From contig NZ_JAANOP010000010.1 of assembly GCF_011250515.1 (NCBI RefSeq), positions 45,366 through 109,365 of the forward strand: a stretch of DNA of 64,000 nt, given 5' to 3'. The notes under the pieces are model-generated. The model did not search any database, was not told the origin of the DNA, and saw only the letters and a program-made list of their open reading frames with translations. The position numbers and the translations under genes are program-made. Origin of the DNA: Aquirufa ecclesiirivi (GTDB lineage Bacteria; Bacteroidota; Bacteroidia; Cytophagales; Spirosomataceae). This document shows, one piece after another, positions 17,942 through 27,126 of the stretch. Within the stretch, counting starts at the first letter, position 1. Each line of letters starts with the position of its first letter.

Positions 17942-19186
17942 TTATTTAACTTCTTCTTTTCCAAATTTAATATACTGTTCCCAATCATATTCATTGATAT
18001 CATGTTTTCCATCACGAATGTGGTAACGAATGTGCTTCCCGACTGGTTGATTTAGGCCAGGCATATCGATATTCCCTAAACCTTTTTTACCATACAAAGC
18101 ATATACTTTTTCCATTTCTTTGGTACTTAAAAATTCCCCTTTAGGATCAGACCATTGATCTCCGAAAGCGGAAGCCACATAGACTGGTCGTGGAGCCATT
18201 AAGCTTAATAAAATATGCTGGTCAAATGGCAATTCATTTTCACGGTCAGCATAAGTAGCATATTTGGGTAAAAACCAATGCGGAAAGCTATTGGTAATAC
18301 GCCAAATGGTTTCCCCATAAATCCTTCTACTTAAAGCAGCTCCGCCTTCTCCTGATTCATTGGAAATAATGGCGGCAAATCGACGGTCATTAGCGCCTGC
18401 CCATAAAGCTGCTTTCCCTAAGCGGGAATGCCCATGCAATATCACTTTCTTTCCATCAATTTCTTGGATACTTTGTGCCAAATCTAACATACGACTCAGA
18501 CCCCAAGCCCAGGCTCCATTGGCAGTCCATTCTTCTGACTTAAGGCCTAATTCGCTTGCCAACTTTGTTCTAAGGCCATTTTTGTAACCCGTAGCAAAAT
18601 CTTCCTCAAAATCACCACAAGCAGCTGTTATGGTTCCAAAACCAGCATCAATGACTTTTTCGATCTGCCAGCGACTAGCCCATTCTCCCCTTGATGCAGC
18701 TTGAGAAATGTTGTTAATGAATTTTGGATCATTGTTACAAACAACATATTTATCAAATATCGGAATCCCGTCATCTGTACTGATGGTTTGATTTCCACAA
18801 AAATTCAAGCCCATAAAGACAGGCGCCTTCTTGTTTGATTTGGGCAATATGACCACCACTGTGGCTTGAACTTTTCCAGCAAAATCCATTTTCCAGATCG
18901 ACTGCACGGCTTTTCCTCCTAAAATTTCTTTCTGAGAAACTAAGGTGTTCGTTTGCTTAACAGATTTTTTAGGCATTTGACCATACATATGGTCTGCAAA
19001 CAGCGTTAACCAGCTAGCCCTATTCTTCTCCCAATCGGCTTGGCTATTCATTTTCTTTGAACCAATAAGTAAAGGATCCGGTAAGGTAAATTGACCTACC
19101 TTACTTTCATCATAATTCGCTACAAAAGGTTTTTGTTGGGCCATCATCGTAGTACTTATCAAACAAAAAAAGAGAAATTTTTTCAT
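17942..19186 (-). CDS. CE15-type glucuronoyl esterase
   Basis: A 414-residue alpha/beta hydrolase with a signal peptide (MKKFLFFCLISTTMMAQ). The nucleophile lies in GHSRLGKAALWAGA (Ser near residue 253), the carboxyl-terminal His in DGKHDINEYDW, and the SNESGEGGAALSRR stretch matches the CE15 consensus. CE15 enzymes cleave ester bonds between glucuronic acid and lignin or other alcohols, outside the cytoplasm. It is the last gene of the minus-strand saccharide locus, 27 bases after the ABC binding protein, which fits release of an esterified uronic sugar. The bond actually cleaved is unknown. Confidence 0.82.
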   Translation of the reverse strand: MKKFLFFCLISTTMMAQQKPFVANYDESKVGQFTLPDPLLIGSKKMNSQADWEKNRASWLTLFADHMYGQMPKKSVKQTNTLVSQKEILGGKAVQSIWKMDFAGKVQATVVVILPKSNKKAPVFMGLNFCGNQTISTDDGIPIFDKYVVCNNDPKFINNISQAASRGEWASRWQIEKVIDAGFGTITAACGDFEEDFATGYKNGLRTKLASELGLKSEEWTANGAWAWGLSRMLDLAQSIQEIDGKKVILHGHSRLGKAALWAGANDRRFAAIISNESGEGGAALSRRIYGETIWRITNSFPHWFLPKYATYADRENELPFDQHILLSLMAPRPVYVASAFGDQWSDPKGEFLSTKEMEKVYALYGKKGLGNIDMPGLNQPVGKHIRYHIRDGKHDINEYDWEQYIKFGKEEVK

Positions 19187-19213
19187 CGTATAGATTTATT
19201 AAAAAGCTGTAAA

Positions 19214-20122
19214 CTATTTTGATTTAACCTGAAAAGGAATCAAGACCTGTGTTTCTTTGATTGGCTTTTTGTGAATTAAATCCAAAGCCAGAGCAATCGC
19301 TTGGGCTCCTTGTTGTTCCGCATTTTGTAATATAGTTGCGTCTAATGTTCCTGCATCCACAGCTTTTAAGGCATCCCCAATTCCGTCCACACTGACCACC
19401 ACCACTTGACCATTTTTCTTGGCATCCAACAATGCCTGCATGGCTCCAAGCCCCATTTCATCATTGTGGGCAAATACGCCTTGAATTTGATCACCATAAG
19501 ATTGAATCCAATTCTCCATCAATGACATCGATTTGGCACGATCCCACTCTCCTGTTTGCGTAGCTAATAATTTCAAGTTTGGATAAGCTTTCAAAGCCTC
19601 TACAGCTCCGCGCTCACGATCTATCTGAGCGGCTTGTCCCATATAACCTTGAATGATCAATATATTGCCTTTGCCATTCAATTTCTTCGCCAAAAAGTCA
19701 ATCGCCATTTTAGCTGATTCAGCGTCATCTGATCCAACCCAAGCATCCGGCTTTTCTTTAGTGGAAGAATTGACATTAACAATGGGAATACCCGCTTTTT
19801 TGGCACGCAAAACCGCAGGAGAGCTAGCCTCAAATTCAGCAGGATTTAAGATAATGGCGTCCACTTGCTGACTAATAAAATTCTCAACTTGTTCTACTTG
19901 CTTCAATGCTGAGCGTTCCGCATCCACCACAATTAATTCCACATCGGCGTCCTTGGCGTGTTTTTCTAAAGATGCACTTACTTGCTGAATGAACTCATTT
20001 TGTAAACTCAACATGGAAACCCCTATGACAATTTTCTTCTTTCCCCCAGATTCTTTACTTCCACAAGCCCAGACCAAGGCTACCACCAAAACTGCCCATA
20101 AAATGCGTAAACTAATTTTCAT
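19214..20122 (-). CDS. sugar ABC transporter binding lipoprotein (RbsB-like)
   Basis: A 302-residue periplasmic-binding-protein type I fold with a lipoprotein leader ending at Cys20 (VVALVWACG). Typical motifs are IGVSMLSLQNEFIQQV, DAIILNPAEF, GSDDAESAKMAIDFL and FAHNDEMGLGAMQAL, all of the ribose/galactose binding family. It would capture a monosaccharide or cyclitol at the periplasmic face of the inner membrane and deliver it to the permease, whose stop codon precedes this start by one base. Ligand not predictable. Confidence 0.88.
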   Translation of the reverse strand: MKISLRILWAVLVVALVWACGSKESGGKKKIVIGVSMLSLQNEFIQQVSASLEKHAKDADVELIVVDAERSALKQVEQVENFISQQVDAIILNPAEFEASSPAVLRAKKAGIPIVNVNSSTKEKPDAWVGSDDAESAKMAIDFLAKKLNGKGNILIIQGYMGQAAQIDRERGAVEALKAYPNLKLLATQTGEWDRAKSMSLMENWIQSYGDQIQGVFAHNDEMGLGAMQALLDAKKNGQVVVVSVDGIGDALKAVDAGTLDATILQNAEQQGAQAIALALDLIHKKPIKETQVLIPFQVKSK

Positions 20123-20123
20123 A

Positions 20124-21071
20124 TCAACGTTTCATTTTTTGATAAACACTATCCAATACTACTGCTAATATAATGATTCCACCCATGACAACTTGTTGCC
20201 AGTAGGCAGAAACATTTAATAAATCTAGTCCATTATTAATTACTCCAATGAATAAAACACCCAAAAGCGTTCCAGTCATACTTCCTTTTCCTCCTCGCGT
20301 ACTCGTTCCTCCAATGATTACCGCAGCTATAGCGTCTAATTCAAAGCCTAATCCAGCATTGGGTTGACCTGTGTTAATCCTGGCTGATAGTAATATGCCA
20401 CCTAACGCAGCGAATATTCCGCTAAGCGTATACACCCACCATTTAACTTTGGCTACAGGAATACCAGCCACCCAGGCGGCTGTTTCATTACCCCCAATGG
20501 CTGTAACATAACGACCAAATACCGTTTGGGTCAACACAAAATGACATACGACATAGGTACCAACCAAGAATAAGATAGGAATAGGTACACCCAACAAATC
20601 ACCATTTCCCAAATAATTAAAGGAATCGGATAAATCAGATACAGGTCTACCTGAGGATATGATCAATGCTGTACCACGAGCGATGGTCATGGTACCTAAG
20701 GTCACGATAAAAGGCGGAACTTTGGATAATATAACCGTAAAGCCATTCATGGCACCCATGAAAGCCCCTACTCCTAAAGCCGTCAATAAGGCGACAAACA
20801 CATTTCCTCCATCTGATTTGGCAAATAGGGCTGCCACCACACCCGCTACCGCTAACATGGAACCCAAAGACAAATCGATCCCACCTGAAATTATCACAAA
20901 AGTGACACCAAATGCTAAAATGGCATTGACCGAAACTTGATTCAAGATGACCAAAAGATTGGTATCCGTTAAAAAACGAGGCGTCAAACTTGTGATTAAC
21001 ACACACATCAAAATCAAGGCAAGGAAGATTCCTCCCGACTGACTCCCAATAAGTATTTTTTTCAAATTCAT
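20124..21071 (-). CDS. sugar ABC transporter permease (RbsC-like)
   Basis: A 315-residue membrane protein with about eight to ten hydrophobic helices. The family signature GGIDLSLGSMLAVAGV is at residues 62-80, and the coupling-helix region AIAAVIIGGTSTRGGKGS at about 245. It forms the homodimeric channel of a ribose-type importer with the ATPase at 21079 and the binding protein at 19214. The gaps of seven and one bases show a tight operon. Such importers are uncommon in Bacteroidota saccharide loci, which usually use MFS carriers. Confidence 0.9.
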   Translation of the reverse strand: MNLKKILIGSQSGGIFLALILMCVLITSLTPRFLTDTNLLVILNQVSVNAILAFGVTFVIISGGIDLSLGSMLAVAGVVAALFAKSDGGNVFVALLTALGVGAFMGAMNGFTVILSKVPPFIVTLGTMTIARGTALIISSGRPVSDLSDSFNYLGNGDLLGVPIPILFLVGTYVVCHFVLTQTVFGRYVTAIGGNETAAWVAGIPVAKVKWWVYTLSGIFAALGGILLSARINTGQPNAGLGFELDAIAAVIIGGTSTRGGKGSMTGTLLGVLFIGVINNGLDLLNVSAYWQQVVMGGIIILAVVLDSVYQKMKR

Positions 21072-21078
21072 GTGCTTA

Positions 21079-22584
21079 CTATTTCATAGCATAAGACATT
21101 ATCTCTGCTGGGTTGGTCTCTTCTTTGTTCAAAATCGCCGTTTGCTTTCCCTTAGAAACAACTAAAATACGGTCACTCATGTGCATCAACTCAGGTAAAT
21201 CAGATGATATTAAAATGATGGATTTCCCTTGTCGACTTAATTCCGCCATCAAGGTATAAATCTCAAACTTGGCCTGAACATCAATGCCTCGTGTAGGTTC
21301 ATCTAATATTAGTACTTCTGGAAGATGTTGCAATACACGGCCAAAAACGACTTTTTGTTGGTTCCCACCACTTAAATTCATCACCTGCTGATCTGCTCCT
21401 TTGGACTTAATCTTAAGTCGGGATATATGACCAACAGCTATTTCTTTTTCTTTAGATTTATCCAACATCCCCCAGCGTTGAAATTCTAATAAGGAGGACA
21501 AAGTCAAATTATTCTGAATAGAAAATTCGGGAATAAACCCCATCTCTTTCCTATCTTCACTCACATAGCCAATTCCCTGTGAGATGGCATCTTGTGGACT
21601 TTTAAACTTGACCGATTGATTCTTCCATAAGATATCTCCTGTTTGGGGAATCAACAAGCCTGCTAAAGCCTTACCTATATCTGTCCGACCTGCACCAACC
21701 AGTCCGCCAAAACCTAAAATTTCTCCTTGATGTAATTCAAATTCAATATCTTGAAACAAGCCAGGAATCCCTAATCCTTTAACTTTCAGGCAAATATCGC
21801 CCTTCATCACCTCTCGATGTGGAAAAAACTGATTCATTTCACGACCAACCATTTGTTGGACTACCTCCTGTTCTGTACATTCATCCCGATTTTGGGATGA
21901 AATCAAATAACCATCTCGTAAAACAGAGATTCGATCGGAGAAGCCAAATATCTCCTCCATTTTGTGGGAGGTAAATAAAATACTAACTCCTTCGTTTTTT
22001 AATTTATTAATCAGACGCCTAAACAAGGTTATTTCCTTTTCAGATAAAGATGATGTGGGTTCATCCATCAAAATCAAATGGGCCCGCTGAGAAATAGCCC
22101 GTAAAATTTCTACTAATTGTTGTTCGGCAATCGACAAATTCTTGATCAAAGTGCTTGGATCTAAGGGAATTTCGCAATCCGCCAATAATTCCAAGGTTTG
22201 TAATTGGGCATTTTTCTTTCTTTCCCAAGGCCAGAATCCCAATTCATTCTCTCTTCCTAAAAATATATTTTCTGCTACGCTCAATTCGGGAATCAGCATC
22301 AATTCTTGATGGATCATGGATATTCCCGCATCCATGATTTGTTTCAAACTTTGCTGTTCACGTTTTTGACCAAAAAAAATCACCTCCCCCTGATCGGGAG
22401 AGATGATTCCTAACAAAGTCTTCATTAAGGTTGATTTACCCGCCCCATTTTCCCCCACTAAAGCGTGGATTTCACCTGGATACAAGGTTAAATCAATGGA
22501 ATGTAAAATGGGAGTTCCCGAATAAGCGATAGATACTTGTTTGAGCTCTAAAACTGGTTTCTCTCCTTCCACCCTACATTCCAT
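21079..22584 (-). CDS. sugar ABC transporter ATP-binding protein (RbsA-like)
   Basis: A 501-residue fusion of two ATPase domains, the normal length for RbsA/MglA. Domain 1: Walker A GENGAGKST, Walker B LILMDEPTSSLS. Domain 2 has the degenerate Walker A GLVGAGRTDIGKAL usual in this family, signature LSGGNQQKVVFGRVL and Walker B LILDEPTRGID. It energises import through the adjacent permease. It follows the Gfo/Idh gene by eight bases. Confidence 0.92.
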   Translation of the reverse strand: MECRVEGEKPVLELKQVSIAYSGTPILHSIDLTLYPGEIHALVGENGAGKSTLMKTLLGIISPDQGEVIFFGQKREQQSLKQIMDAGISMIHQELMLIPELSVAENIFLGRENELGFWPWERKKNAQLQTLELLADCEIPLDPSTLIKNLSIAEQQLVEILRAISQRAHLILMDEPTSSLSEKEITLFRRLINKLKNEGVSILFTSHKMEEIFGFSDRISVLRDGYLISSQNRDECTEQEVVQQMVGREMNQFFPHREVMKGDICLKVKGLGIPGLFQDIEFELHQGEILGFGGLVGAGRTDIGKALAGLLIPQTGDILWKNQSVKFKSPQDAISQGIGYVSEDRKEMGFIPEFSIQNNLTLSSLLEFQRWGMLDKSKEKEIAVGHISRLKIKSKGADQQVMNLSGGNQQKVVFGRVLQHLPEVLILDEPTRGIDVQAKFEIYTLMAELSRQGKSIILISSDLPELMHMSDRILVVSKGKQTAILNKEETNPAEIMSYAMK

Positions 22585-22592
22585 TTAAAATA

Positions 22593-23756
22593 TTAACAAG
22601 GCCACTCGACGTTGGTGTCTTTCCACTGCTTTTGCTTCGCTGAATCAATCACAGCCTCACATACTTTTTGTGTTTGCAATGCTTCACGGAAAGTAGGTGA
22701 ACAAGGCTCTCCTGTCTCCAATGATTTCAAGAAATCAGCAGCTTGGTGTACAAAACTATGCTCATAACCGATGGATAATCCTGGAACCCACCATTTGTCC
22801 ATGTAAGGTTGATCTCCATCTGTTACTAAAATAGATTTCCAACCACGTACAATCGACTCGTCCGCATGATCATACATTTCCAAGCGGTTTAGATCATGTA
22901 AATCCCAACGAAGAGAAGCATGCTCTCCGTTGATTTCAAAAGTATAAAGGGCCTTGTGTCCACGTGCATAGCGAGTCGACTCAAATAAGCCCAATGAACC
23001 GTTTTCAAAGTGACAATGAAACAAACATGCATCATCGATACCTACTTTTTGTACTTGTCCAGATTCAGTATGTACACGCTCTTTAATGAAAGTCTCCGTC
23101 ATGGCAGAAACATCCGTAATTCCACCATTGATCCATAGGGCAGTATCAATGCAGTGTGCAAGCAAGTCGCCCGTCACACCAGAACCAGCAGCTTCTACAT
23201 CTAAACGCCATGTTCCTGCTCCACCTTGAGGTAAATCAGGACTTATAGTCCAGTCTTGTAAGAAGTTAGCACGGTAATGAAAAATTCGGCCTAACTTACC
23301 TGAATCAACGATTTGCTTAGCTAAAGTAACGGCCGGTAAACGACGGTAGTTATACCAAGTCGTGTTTTTCACACCAGCGGCTTCAATTTCCTTCACCATT
23401 TCTTCCCCTTCAGCCAATGTTCTAGACAAAGGTTTTTCACAAAGAATCATTTTGCCAGCTTTAGCTGCAGCGATGGAGATTTCAGCATGTGTATCGTTTG
23501 GTGTACAAATATCTACCGCATCGATATCGTCACGGGCGATTAATTTACGCCAATCAGTTTCATAAGAAGCATAGCCCCATTGTTCAGCAAATGCTTTCAC
23601 TTTTTCCTCATTACGCGAGCAAACAGCCTGCATCACAGGCTCATAAGCTAGGTTAGGGAAAAAGTTAGTAATTCGGTTAAAACCGTTGGAGTGGGTTCTT
23701 CCCATGAAGCCCGTTCCGATCAATCCTATTCTTAATTTTTTCTTTTCCATTGTCAA
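22593..23756 (-). CDS. Gfo/Idh/MocA-family sugar dehydrogenase
   Basis: A 387-residue cytoplasmic NAD(P)-dependent oxidoreductase. The Rossmann motif is [16 protein letters not shown] at the N-terminus, and the EKP catalytic motif appears as LCEKPLSRT near residue 100. The C-terminal alpha/beta domain contains [19 protein letters not shown] and [11 protein letters not shown], with the His that often serves as acid/base. Family members oxidise or reduce a ring hydroxyl of sugars or inositols. With the DUF1080 and isomerase genes nearby, oxidation or re-reduction at C3 of an imported sugar is a reasonable inference. Confidence 0.88.
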   Translation of the reverse strand: MTMEKKKLRIGLIGTGFMGRTHSNGFNRITNFFPNLAYEPVMQAVCSRNEEKVKAFAEQWGYASYETDWRKLIARDDIDAVDICTPNDTHAEISIAAAKAGKMILCEKPLSRTLAEGEEMVKEIEAAGVKNTTWYNYRRLPAVTLAKQIVDSGKLGRIFHYRANFLQDWTISPDLPQGGAGTWRLDVEAAGSGVTGDLLAHCIDTALWINGGITDVSAMTETFIKERVHTESGQVQKVGIDDACLFHCHFENGSLGLFESTRYARGHKALYTFEINGEHASLRWDLHDLNRLEMYDHADESIVRGWKSILVTDGDQPYMDKWWVPGLSIGYEHSFVHQAADFLKSLETGEPCSPTFREALQTQKVCEAVIDSAKQKQWKDTNVEWPC

Positions 23757-23771
23757 ATTTATTTCAAAATT

Positions 23772-24803
23772 TTAAGACCAACCATGGGCATTTCGCACCT
23801 TTATCATGGTAGCTAAAATATCGTTCCAAGTTTTTTGTTGTAACATCACTTCATTGCTGAACATACAACCATCCCAACAAATGTGTTTGAATGCTTTGGT
23901 TAATTCCCCTTTTTCATCACGAAGCCAGAATCCAGCGTCTTCAGCCACCACTAATTTCCCGTTAGGATCAGTAGCTTGGCAGTGTCTACCTGTTTTGTCG
24001 TGGCTACCTGTTCCATGAACAGTACCATCATTTTGTGCTACGTGGAAGTCGATGGTCCAAGGACGAAGCGCCGCGGTAATTTGACGTAAAGCATCTTTCA
24101 ATACTTCACGATCAGACCAATCATAGCCTTCTGGTAAAATACGATCTTCCGGAGCATTGTAACCCATGGTGTACAATAGAGTATGTGACATATCCGCTTG
24201 AAAACCGATGTTTTTACGATCTACCGCTTCTAATGTGGCAACCATGTGACGCCATGAGTGCATACCACCCCAGCAAATTTCACCTTCGGCAGCTAGGCTT
24301 TCGCCATAATCAGCCGCAACATCACAAGCGCGTTGGAAAGTCTCTACAATTTTTTTTGAATTAGCCACTGGATCTTTAGCCCAATCAGACACGCCGCTAG
24401 CGGAGTCAATACGAACGATACCGTTCGGACGAATGCCCATTTCACGTAATGTTTGACCAATTTCACATGATTTTTTCACCATGTCAACGAAAGTATCTTG
24501 GTCCGCTTTAGAACCAATAGCTGGTCCACCCCAGATAGGAGCCACCAAACTACCAATTTCTAAACCATGAGCAGCTACTTTTTCAGCCAATCTTTTCGCG
24601 CCTTCTTTACCTGAATTAATGTCAAAATGTGGATCAAACAAACCCACGTCAACTCCATCAAATTTCACACCATCCACTTCTGCCGCAGCAGTCATTTCAA
24701 GCATTTGATCTAAAGAAATAACGGGTTCTGAATCGGGACCCTTACCCACGATGCCAGGCCAAGTGGCATTGTGCAATTTTGGATAATGATGTATTTGTGT
24801 CAT
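23772..24803 (-). CDS. sugar phosphate isomerase/epimerase-family TIM barrel
   Basis: A 343-residue cytoplasmic protein of the xylose isomerase-like TIM-barrel family. Conserved metal-site strands can be seen: AAEGEICWGG (Glu), GFQADMSHTL (Asp/His), TIDFHVAQNDG (His) and CWDGCMFS. These enzymes isomerise, epimerise, dehydrate or cleave keto-sugars with a divalent metal. It lies between the Gfo/Idh and cupin genes with 15- and 22-base gaps, so it probably acts on the product of one of them. The exact reaction cannot be told. Confidence 0.82.
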   Translation of the reverse strand: MTQIHHYPKLHNATWPGIVGKGPDSEPVISLDQMLEMTAAAEVDGVKFDGVDVGLFDPHFDINSGKEGAKRLAEKVAAHGLEIGSLVAPIWGGPAIGSKADQDTFVDMVKKSCEIGQTLREMGIRPNGIVRIDSASGVSDWAKDPVANSKKIVETFQRACDVAADYGESLAAEGEICWGGMHSWRHMVATLEAVDRKNIGFQADMSHTLLYTMGYNAPEDRILPEGYDWSDREVLKDALRQITAALRPWTIDFHVAQNDGTVHGTGSHDKTGRHCQATDPNGKLVVAEDAGFWLRDEKGELTKAFKHICWDGCMFSNEVMLQQKTWNDILATMIKVRNAHGWS

Positions 24804-24825
24804 TTGTTCAAATGGTTTATATCTA

Positions 24826-26034
24826 TTATAATTTTAAATCTGGGTTGTTAGGGCCAAAGTGCTTCAACATCACGATTGGGTCAGTAGAAGAGTGGTTTGT
24901 AATTACGACACCTTCTTGCGCAGCTTTTTCAGTCACGAAAAATTCATCATTGGTCAATTGTCCATAACGAATCATGGCAGGAGTTTCCACATTCCAAACA
25001 CCCAATTTACCGTGACCTTGCATCATGATTAAGCCGTATGCGGCTGCATCTTTAATGGTCACCGTTTGACCAGGGAATACGGTTAATTCTTTTGCTGAGA
25101 ATGCTTCTGAACGGTAGCAAACCCACTTCTCAGAATATCCTTCTTGAGCCATTTCAGCCTCATCCTTCACAGGAATTGGCGCCATAAAACGTGTTTCCAA
25201 TAAATTGGGATTGGTATTCAAATCCCAGTCGATCACTTCCATCAATTGGTCATAATTACCAATTTCTTCTTTTGGAGTACCGTTCCACAATAATTCTTCT
25301 GGAATGATTGCTTCGTTCACTAAAGATTGATACATCGCAAAAACGTCAGAAGCTTTCTGAGGCTCGTAGGTACAAAGGCTACCAGGAGCATGTAGCATTC
25401 CCGGAGGCACATCCCATCCTGTTCCAGGAATTAAAGGAAATGCTTGTGAGAACATCGTAATCTTGTTATCACCTTTGGTAAAGTTCTGCAAACATTCTTT
25501 GATTTGCTCTTTGGTAGTACCTGGAGCTATTCCAAAGAAAGTATAAGGAAAATCTCCGCCATGGTTATTCAATTGAGGAGGGAAATAATAGGCTTCAGGC
25601 TTACCCAATTGACCTATTTTAGCTGCGTGCTCATCATTGTGGTGAATGTGGTGAGGTAAAGGTCCCATGTTATCAAAAAACTTGGAATACATAGGCCACG
25701 ACTTATATTCATTCCAAAGACGATCTCCAATAATTTGGCCACCTAATTCTTCAATGACATCCTTTAATAGGATTTGTTCTTCCTTTCCACCTTCAGAATA
25801 AACGACAGCACTAAGACCTTCATTTTCGCCTGTTAATGGACCATTTTTAGCAGGGGTTGTAGATGATAACCAACGCTCATCAATTCCTCCTCGTACTCCA
25901 CCGAGTACATAATAATCATCTGGATGCAATTTAATACGACGACCTGGAACACAAAATGATCTGGGTACCCAAGTTGGCGCTAAACGCAATATACCCTTTC
26001 CTTGCTCCAGGGCTTTTTCTGCTTTGTTTTTCAT
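24826..26034 (-). CDS. phosphomannose isomerase-like cupin protein
   Basis: About 402 residues from the ATG at 26034; a TTG four codons upstream is less likely. The metal site HHIHHNDEHAAK near residues 127-137, the EAYYFPPQLN segment and the second motif GTGWDVPPGMLHAPGS resemble type I phosphomannose isomerase or related cupin sugar isomerases, with a second cupin-like half (VFPGQTVTIKDAAAYGLIMMQGHG). It probably isomerises an aldose/ketose pair in the cytoplasm. Whether the substrate is phosphorylated is open, since no sugar kinase is present in the locus. Confidence 0.72.
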   Translation of the reverse strand: MKNKAEKALEQGKGILRLAPTWVPRSFCVPGRRIKLHPDDYYVLGGVRGGIDERWLSSTTPAKNGPLTGENEGLSAVVYSEGGKEEQILLKDVIEELGGQIIGDRLWNEYKSWPMYSKFFDNMGPLPHHIHHNDEHAAKIGQLGKPEAYYFPPQLNNHGGDFPYTFFGIAPGTTKEQIKECLQNFTKGDNKITMFSQAFPLIPGTGWDVPPGMLHAPGSLCTYEPQKASDVFAMYQSLVNEAIIPEELLWNGTPKEEIGNYDQLMEVIDWDLNTNPNLLETRFMAPIPVKDEAEMAQEGYSEKWVCYRSEAFSAKELTVFPGQTVTIKDAAAYGLIMMQGHGKLGVWNVETPAMIRYGQLTNDEFFVTEKAAQEGVVITNHSSTDPIVMLKHFGPNNPDLKL

Positions 26035-26050
26035 AAGAATAGGCAATCTT

Positions 26051-27112
26051 TTATTGTATAAAATTAGTTAATTTCTCTGGTTGTTTTTGTTGATCTAAGA
26101 CTTCTAAAGTCACAGAAAAACGTTTCTTATCTCTAGGGGCTAAAAATAATAATGAGCCTTCTTCACGAGCTGCTTTTTGACCAATGGGTGGATTTGTTCC
26201 AGGTTCAATCCCTGTCACATATTCATCCTTTCCCCAATGTTGCCAATTGGTTAAGCTAGGCAATTCTCTTTTGTCGTACGACATCTTCACGCCTAGTCCT
26301 AGCTGTTCATTATAAAGTCCGCAAGCTACTTGATGCTGGGCATCAATGACTGCATCAATAAATGCGACTTCTTCACCACCTCCTAAATGGATATCCAATG
26401 GGGCTGGGCAAGTCTTGTAATCATTTCCTTCCTTGAAAATCAAGGCATCTTGAGTTCCCTCAAAACGGTATTTCCAAATTCCATCCGCCACAATCTTGGT
26501 TCCTTCGTCAACAAAGGGCCAGCCAAAATTAAAATGATATAATAACATCAAAGGGGCATCTGTATTGCCTTCATTGATAATTTCATCTTCAATTTTCAGA
26601 AATGCTTCACCTAATCGACCAGAAATTGTTCTTTTTAATGTCAAACATGGTCCAAAAATCACATGCTGACGAATAATACCTGTAATACTCATGTCTAATT
26701 GACCTGAATGAATATCAGGTTGTACAATGGAAGTAATTTCAGCGATTTGATTACTGATTTTTCCATGAATACCACGACTACCGAACTCATCTTGTTCTGG
26801 GCCACCTACGTGGTCTAGACCACAAGTGGTCAGCAGTCCTCCTCCAAAGGTGCGTAACCAGTGCAGCCCCTGATCTGACAGGGGCTGTGGACTGGTAATG
26901 CCTGCATGGGAAATCCATGCTAAACTTTTCTCTTGGTAAAAGGCCTCGGCAATATCCATACCGCGATCTAGTACAATTTTGTAGCGAAATCCCGCTCCCG
27001 TATCCATCCAAGCTATTCGAACGCCTCTACCAGCTCCGTTATCTAAAGTGGAGGTTTCAATGCCTCCGAGTTGCTTGTGATTGGATATTTTATCTTTCCA
27101 AGGATACGTCAT
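26051..27112 (-). CDS. DUF4432 aldose-1-epimerase-like protein
   Basis: A 353-residue cytoplasmic protein of the galactose mutarotase superfamily, DUF4432 group. Motifs seen are VLDRGMDIAEAFY near residue 48, FGGGLLTTCGLDHVGGP and FGSRGIHGKISN (His/Gly surface), MLLYHFNFGWPF and VTGIEPGTNPPIG near the end. Members are thought to interconvert anomers or act on sugar acids; function is not established for this group. It is 16 bases upstream of the cupin isomerase and 14 downstream of the cytochrome protein, so it belongs to the same unit. Confidence 0.8.
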   Translation of the reverse strand: MTYPWKDKISNHKQLGGIETSTLDNGAGRGVRIAWMDTGAGFRYKIVLDRGMDIAEAFYQEKSLAWISHAGITSPQPLSDQGLHWLRTFGGGLLTTCGLDHVGGPEQDEFGSRGIHGKISNQIAEITSIVQPDIHSGQLDMSITGIIRQHVIFGPCLTLKRTISGRLGEAFLKIEDEIINEGNTDAPLMLLYHFNFGWPFVDEGTKIVADGIWKYRFEGTQDALIFKEGNDYKTCPAPLDIHLGGGEEVAFIDAVIDAQHQVACGLYNEQLGLGVKMSYDKRELPSLTNWQHWGKDEYVTGIEPGTNPPIGQKAAREEGSLLFLAPRDKKRFSVTLEVLDQQKQPEKLTNFIQ

Positions 27113-27126
27113 CTTTTTCTATTCAA

